This document shows, piece after piece, positions 58,561 to 64,000 of a DNA stretch of 64,000 nt (position 1 is the first letter of the stretch; the number at the start of each line of letters is the position of its first letter). The stretch covers positions 36,388,077-36,452,076 of the forward strand of contig NC_068973.1 of the NCBI RefSeq assembly GCF_016808095.1, written 5' to 3'. The notes beneath the pieces are model-generated. The model did not search any database. It had not been told where the DNA came from and saw only the letters and a list, made by a program, of their open reading frames with translations. The stretch is from Vigna angularis. Taxonomy: Eukaryota > Streptophyta > Magnoliopsida > Fabales > Fabaceae. The translations under genes and the position numbers were made by a program.

Positions 58561-61500
58561 CTTTTAATTAAAACGGATGTAATCACAACTTAAAAGTTTA
58601 TAAATATACATGTTTTTACTTCTTAAAACATATTAAATTTGCTTAGCAGTAGAATCTCCAATTGGACCAATATACATAAACTTAGGATTGGAAATATCTT
58701 TTCAACATTCTTTTTAAAACTTCGACCAAGCGGTGAACTTTATAAATATTGAGCTGACAATCATAAGTTATACTAAAACAGTAATTTAGAATAAGGTAGA
58801 AGAAGGGACCAAAGGCACAGTGAAACAAAATAAAAATGTATGGAAGGAAATCTCAGAAAGAATAAGCAATGTGAGAAGAGAGAGGAAAAAACAGTGCGAA
58901 AACTAAACAATGTGCAGAGGGTGTCAGTTATCTACTCCCATCCTATATCAAGTAACTGCATATTACGGGTGGATAAATATTTAAGGTATTTGAGTTTAAT
59001 ATTATTTGAAAAAGAGTGTATTTTTTTTTAAAAAATTTGAAAACGATGAAATGAATAATGTAAAATAATAATGATATTTTGATAATTTGATAATTTTTTA
59101 TAATATTTTAATATTATTTATGTGTTATTTTGTGATTCATTCAAAATTATTTTATAAAATTATAAAAAAAATATTTTCAGGTAAAAAAAGAAAAAGGTAT
59201 GGGAAGCATGGAAGTACAGAATCTGGAATTAGGATCTGATCCTGTCCTTTGGATTGATATTTAAAAAAAAAGTACATATGCAGTGACTGAAACTGAAAAT
59301 AGGGAGCAGATGAAAACTATTAAAGGACTGTTGAGATTACGATAAAGAAATTGTAAGCATGTGTGTGAGGTTATGATTAGTGATAAAGACAAAAATAAAA
59401 AGATGTGGTTAGGTTTAATATGTAATTGTAGTGTGTCTTTCCAGATAAGGAAGAAAAAAAGGTTATGATGAGCTATGGGCATGGACATGTCCATGGTAGT
59501 ACGAGGTCCCCGCCATTCCATAATCATCACCAACACTCTGTGGGCTCCTCGATCCTAAGAAGATCTACTTTCATCACCCGCTGTCTCTAATAAAAATATC
59601 TATTTATTACTACATCTATTAAATCTATTAATAAATATAAGAAAATATCTCTTTATATATATTATATATATTATTATTATTATTATTAGTATTACAATTT
59701 CTTGTTAATAAAGGGAATGTATGAAATAATAATGAAAGAAAAAGGTAAAAGAATAATGAGAAGAGAAAAGGGAAATAAAATGTGAATCGGGAGGATGTGA
59801 TGGATGGTCTAAAGGTATTAATGATCATGTTATCATGTTTTATGGTACGCTCGCGTGCGCATCAACAGTGCCTTCATCTCTGGGGCCTCCTTCCATCTCA
59901 ATCCCACTTCCTTTTTCTGCGCGTCTCTCCCACTCTCCTCCACTTACTTTTCTTTTCTTCACGTTTTGTTTTCTTCGTGTCAGTCTTAACTTGCGTGTCA
60001 TCAAACTACATTTTATTCACGGGTGATGACGTGTTATTATTCTTAACTTTACTAATAATAAATGAGGATAAAAAAAAAATTATTCTCAACTCCTTTTTTT
60101 AGGATATAAGTGAATATTTTATTTTGTGTTGTTTTATCAACCTTACAAATCTAAAAAAAGAAAATTGATATTCTTATTCAACTAGTTGAATGTGAGATAT
60201 AATAATCATAATTGTGTAAATTTATGCAGATGTTTGATTGTTATTATAGCTTTGTGTTTTAAATATTGAACTAAGAAGTTATCAATATGATTTGAGAAGT
60301 TGAAATTCATGACTATTTCAAATTTTAAGTTTGAATTAATGAATCTATGTGGTTCTCAGTCAGACAAGCAATTTTCTCTCTTAGAATACGTAAGATGAAA
60401 TCTCATAGACAATATTCATAAAAGATTTCCCACTCAAGTAAAGAATTGAAACAGAGACTAAGATATGTCATTTAAATGATATTTTTTATTTGAATAATAG
60501 TCAGACATAGACTGTTATAACATATATTTTGCGTAATGAGATTTATTTTCATAAAAGTTGCGCTTTTCTTAAAAGAATTTCATTCCAAGCTAAAAGTTGC
60601 CGAAATGATAATTCCCTGTTTAATAAAACTATTCTCATTCAATGTGTATGAAAATTAAATTGTAGGTTTAATACAGATTTTATTTATATTATATTTACCT
60701 ACAGCTGTTTTTTATTTTTAAAATTTATTTAAAAGAATTGTATGCATTTTAAAAGTGTAACGAAATTAGAAAACGTGAAATTGTTGAGTATTTGAATGAT
60801 AATTCTGCAGCTAAGAAAACAATAAATGAAAAAAAATCCGGTGCACCTAACTGTACCAAAAAAATCTTTTGGACCTAAGAAAATCTAAGAGTGAATAGGA
60901 TGTGGCAGGCAATTTGAATTTGGGAGTATCCCAGTGCAGTGCAGTAATGCTTGTGTTGTGTTCATAAATAATGTTTGGTGCACATTTAATGCCACCTACA
61001 TTTTACCCATGCATGCTTCCATTCATCATATCATATTTTATTTCGGTAAATCTAGTCTCATATCATAAGATATGATAGTAAGAAATTTTTTTGAAAAAAA
61101 AATGTGTAAGAATTAATAGGTGATATGATATGATATGATATCGATAAAATTTTAGAAAAAAATCAATAATATAAAAGTATTTATAATATCAGGTTGTTTA
61201 TAGGTTATTATTCTATGTATACTTAATTTATTTTATAGGTATGAAAAACGTTATACTTTATTATTAGATTTACAAAATATTATATGTAAAATATAAATAA
61301 ATAAAACTTTGTCTTTCATGATATTTGTTAAAGGGGTAAAAAGGAATAGAAGGTTCATTATTAATTTATTAGCCTTTTCTATTTAAATATATATTTTAAA
61401 TTGATTCACGATAAATAATAATTGAAACTCTAATGTAATTAATAGTCATTGCATAATTTTTTTTACTTAAGGTTGTAGTAATCTAAGCAAAATCATTGCA

Positions 61501-61757
61501 TTATAATTTGGTTTACCTGACTTTGCGTTGGATGATTATAAATCGTTATAGACTTTTTGCATCTAATATCTTCATCTACACGGTGAAACATATATATCTC
61601 TTCATTTAGTAATAATTTCATTAGTTAATGTATACCCTCAGACAAGTCAATTAGTGTTCCCAAAAAAGTAACACACGTCATAGCTTTTTAACAGAGAAAT
61701 TCATTGGACTCAAATAAGGATATAATCATATACACTTCTCTAAACAATCATATCAAT

Positions 61758-61758
<1 letters not shown>

Positions 61759-61803
<45 letters not shown>
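61759..61803. repeat. (TAA)15 microsatellite
   Basis: 45 bases of TAA repeat, ending about 20 bases before the left border of the MITE-like copy 2. Confidence 0.95.
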
Positions 61804-61805
<2 letters not shown>

Positions 61806-61814
61806 TACATTAGA

Positions 61815-62315
61815 ACTGTCAAAATAGGTAACCCGGCTCACCTAGTTCGGCCCACTACGGGTTGGTCACTTAGTGAGTTAACCTAACCCGGTTCACTTAT
61901 TAGCGAGCTGAAAAAATTTGAACTAGTGGGTTAAACAGGTTGGCTCACTGGTTCATTTAATTATAATTTTTTTTAAATAAAAAATTATGTTTTTTTTAAT
62001 TTAAATCTAAATAAATTTCATTATAAAACGATGTTAAACTTTAAAGACAATTCAAAATAAATAAAAAAATTATCATACAAGTAATCCAAAAACAAGCACA
62101 AAAGGCAAACAAATAAGGTTTTAATATTGATAATTTTTGTATCACTTGTCCATCTATAATATTAGAGTCTTGAATAAATAAATCTATAATATTTTTCTCT
62201 CTTAAAATATTTTTTAGCCAACCTGGCTCAACACGGGTTCAACCTGGGTGAGTCGGGTTAAAAAAATTACATTTTTTCAAACCCAATCCGGCTCAAATCC
62301 GTGATGAGATATAAT
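61815..62315 (+). mobile_element. MITE-like element, copy 2
   Basis: The left end reads ACTGTCAAAATAGGTAACCC, then GGCTCACCTAGTT; near the right end AACCTGGGTGAGTCGGGTT is its inverse with few mismatches. TGTCAAAAT-GGT followed by AACCCGG is like the ends of non-autonomous hAT-type elements common in plants (from memory). The inner part matches the segment at 34040-34620. No coding capacity. Confidence 0.6.
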
Positions 62316-63692
62316 TAAATTAAATTTTTACATTCATTTGATAGTACCCTTGTTTACTTTTTACTCTCTTCTTTTTTTAGAAAATACAAAACTTTACACT
62401 TTTAAGACTATTTTACCTTTATACTCTATGTCAAATGAATGTAAAAGTGTGTCATAATACCATTACTCTTAATCAATAGGAAAATATAACTTGAGGAAAC
62501 TCTCCTCACTTAAAATATTTCCTAAAATAGTTTTTCCTCATTCAAATGTCAATTTGATTGCTAAAATAATGCAACTTTTTATTTGAGCATTCATACCCTT
62601 CTTAGTGACATTTGGGTTAATAGTAAAAGAAATTGAAATTGACTCTTTATTGAAAGTTAAAACATGCATTTGAGGAGATATAAACGTTATAACTTTTCTC
62701 CCACACAAATTACCATTTGGGTATTTAAATATTATTTTTTTCGTAATTGAATGTTTGAGCGATGAACTTCTACACCAGCGTTTAATGAGATCGTTTGAAT
62801 CTTATTCAAATGATCAACTCTATATTAATTTAAGTAAGATATGCAAATAATAATAATTCAAAACTTTGTGAGATAAAAAAAAACTAAACTTAAAAAAAAT
62901 TATATATTCACATTAAACAAAACTTGAAATAAAAATATTTTAGTCTAGTTTATCATAGTACTTGAATAGTTTTAAGAACAACAACATCCAATGTCAAATT
63001 CAACGTATATAACAATAAAAACACTTATCCAATCAAAATCAGAGTCGTAATTTCAAACATGGAAATCAGGTATGAAGCCTTCAACTAACTCAAACAATTA
63101 AATATAAAAGTAGATCATCATATACATTATATCCTTGCACGATATATATAACCGAGTTTAATCATTCTTAAGATTTTAATGCCTCCAACGTAAATATTAG
63201 TCAAAGTTCTTTTAAATTGAAACTCCTTGCTCTAAAAGAATTCACTTTAAAAAAGACAATGATTAGTGATTTTGGATGCTCTAACTTCCTCTTAAGAATT
63301 TTGATATTTTTTTTATTGATATTTTTTTTATCATGCACATGTGTGATAATATTATCTCACATGCAAGAAAAAATTAACATTTAAAGAAAAAAAAATAACT
63401 TAATTGAATCAAGATTTTGATAGGTTAAAATGATCTAAACTCACTTTAGTTGACGAGGTTTGAATAAGAAAAATGATAAAATGATGACTCAAAATTTTAA
63501 GGAGAAGTGAAATGAATAAGTTATAAAGAGATTATATTTTTAAGAAAATGAAAAATGAGATATTTTATTTTTTATTTATAACCTTACGAACTTAATTAAC
63601 TAAAAAGTGATTAAATTGTGATATGTTATATGCATGTGTTTAATGTTATATTTAGAGCATGATTTATAAAAGATAATAAATTGTATATACTT

Positions 63693-63742
63693 TAAAGGTA
63701 ATGATATGCATAATACCTAAAGGTAATGATATGCATAATACC
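63693..63742 (+). repeat. Perfect 25-bp tandem duplication
   Basis: The 25-base unit TAAAGGTAATGATATGCATA plus ATACC occurs twice in a row without mismatch, so it is recent. Confidence 0.95.
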
Positions 63743-64000
63743 TACATGTATGAACATGACACTCACTTTAACAACTAAAATATTATAGTTTCATTGATTT
63801 AAACAATTCTTCAAGTAATGACATCGATTAAGAGTCAAACCGAGGTACATTAATGATTGACCTTCAATGAAGGGATTTATACAAATGAATGTATTTTTTT
63901 GTGAAAGTTTTGGTGCTTAGTGGCAGGGAGCATTGTTGAGCGTGCTTATTTTTTGAAAACATCTTATTCAACAACTCCAATAACTCTATAAAACTTTTAT

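Larger units (their letters stand above)
53200..64000. other. AT-rich spacer with repeats, no supported gene
   Basis: About 10.8 kb. The first 200 bases are the KOC1-like 3' UTR. After that I see long (TA)n tracts, a two-copy 220-bp tandem repeat (56067-56525), smaller duplications at 58392-58560 and 63693-63742, a (TAA)15 tract and a MITE-like copy. A CT-rich, GC-richer stretch at 59840-60000 resembles a plant promoter or leader, but no coding exon follows it in this window. Frames at 59261-59536 (-) and 59782-60102 (+) have no domain that I recognise. Confidence 0.5.

Noticed and set aside
59261..60102. Frames on both strands near a promoter-like CT-rich stretch
   Set aside because: Hydrophobic or low-complexity translations with no known motif and no exon chain; kept only as a note in the spacer entry.
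1..64000. CRISPR arrays, operons, bacterial promoters and phage genes
   Set aside because: The DNA is plant nuclear; tandem repeats here have no spacer-repeat structure and genes are monocistronic with introns.

Overview
This is a plant nuclear DNA window: AT-rich, with spliced genes using GT-AG introns, a nuclear tRNA gene, many (TA)n microsatellites, MITE-like insertions and a decayed Ty1-copia element. The proteins are eudicot; the general look (AT-rich spacers, repeat types) suggests a legume of the Vigna/Phaseolus kind, but that is an inference from memory. All splice models below were built by eye by matching GT/AG borders and reading frame across every junction; each gives an uninterrupted frame from ATG to stop.

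Layout. 1-11.7 kb: spacer with a 1.18 kb deleted copia element (5-bp target duplication preserved), an AT-rich foldback region and perhaps one small secreted-peptide gene. 11.7-14.7 kb (+): C2 NT-type (EEIG1/EHBP1-like) domain protein, 4 exons. 16.0-17.9 kb (-): short plant-specific protein usually labelled 'histone acetyltransferase'-like, 4 exons. 23.0-25.0 kb (-): ANTH-domain clathrin assembly protein, one coding exon plus a 5' UTR intron. 27.25 kb (+): tRNA-Arg(CCG). 29.3-30.5 kb (-): IAA29-type Aux/IAA repressor, 4 exons. 35.9-41.2 kb (+): UDP-N-acetylglucosamine transporter UGNT1-like, 10 exons. 43.3-45.3 kb (+): SNRNP25-like ubiquitin-fold protein, 5 exons. 46.0-46.7 kb (+): chloroplast ATP synthase subunit b' (ATPG/PDE334), no introns. 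50.25-53.2 kb (+): KOC1-type chloroplast outer-envelope kinase-like protein, 4 exons. 53.2-64 kb: spacer with tandem repeats, TA tracts and a second MITE copy.

The genes do not form an operon or a pathway; what binds them is ancestry. As far as I recall Arabidopsis locus numbers, the genes from the 'histone acetyltransferase' gene to KOC1 lie in the same order as At4g32295, At4g32285, At4g32280, At4g32272, At4g32270, At4g32260 and At4g32250, and the first gene matches a member (At2g25460) of the duplicated chromosome 2 block that also holds At2g25430 (the ANTH paralogue). The window is thus a well-preserved ancestral eudicot block. I found no convincing wholly new system; the best leads are a possible hidden papain-like fold in the C2 NT-type protein, the Asn in place of the catalytic Asp in the KOC1-like protein, a perfect 7-bp minisatellite in a UGNT1 intron, and the copia and MITE remnants.
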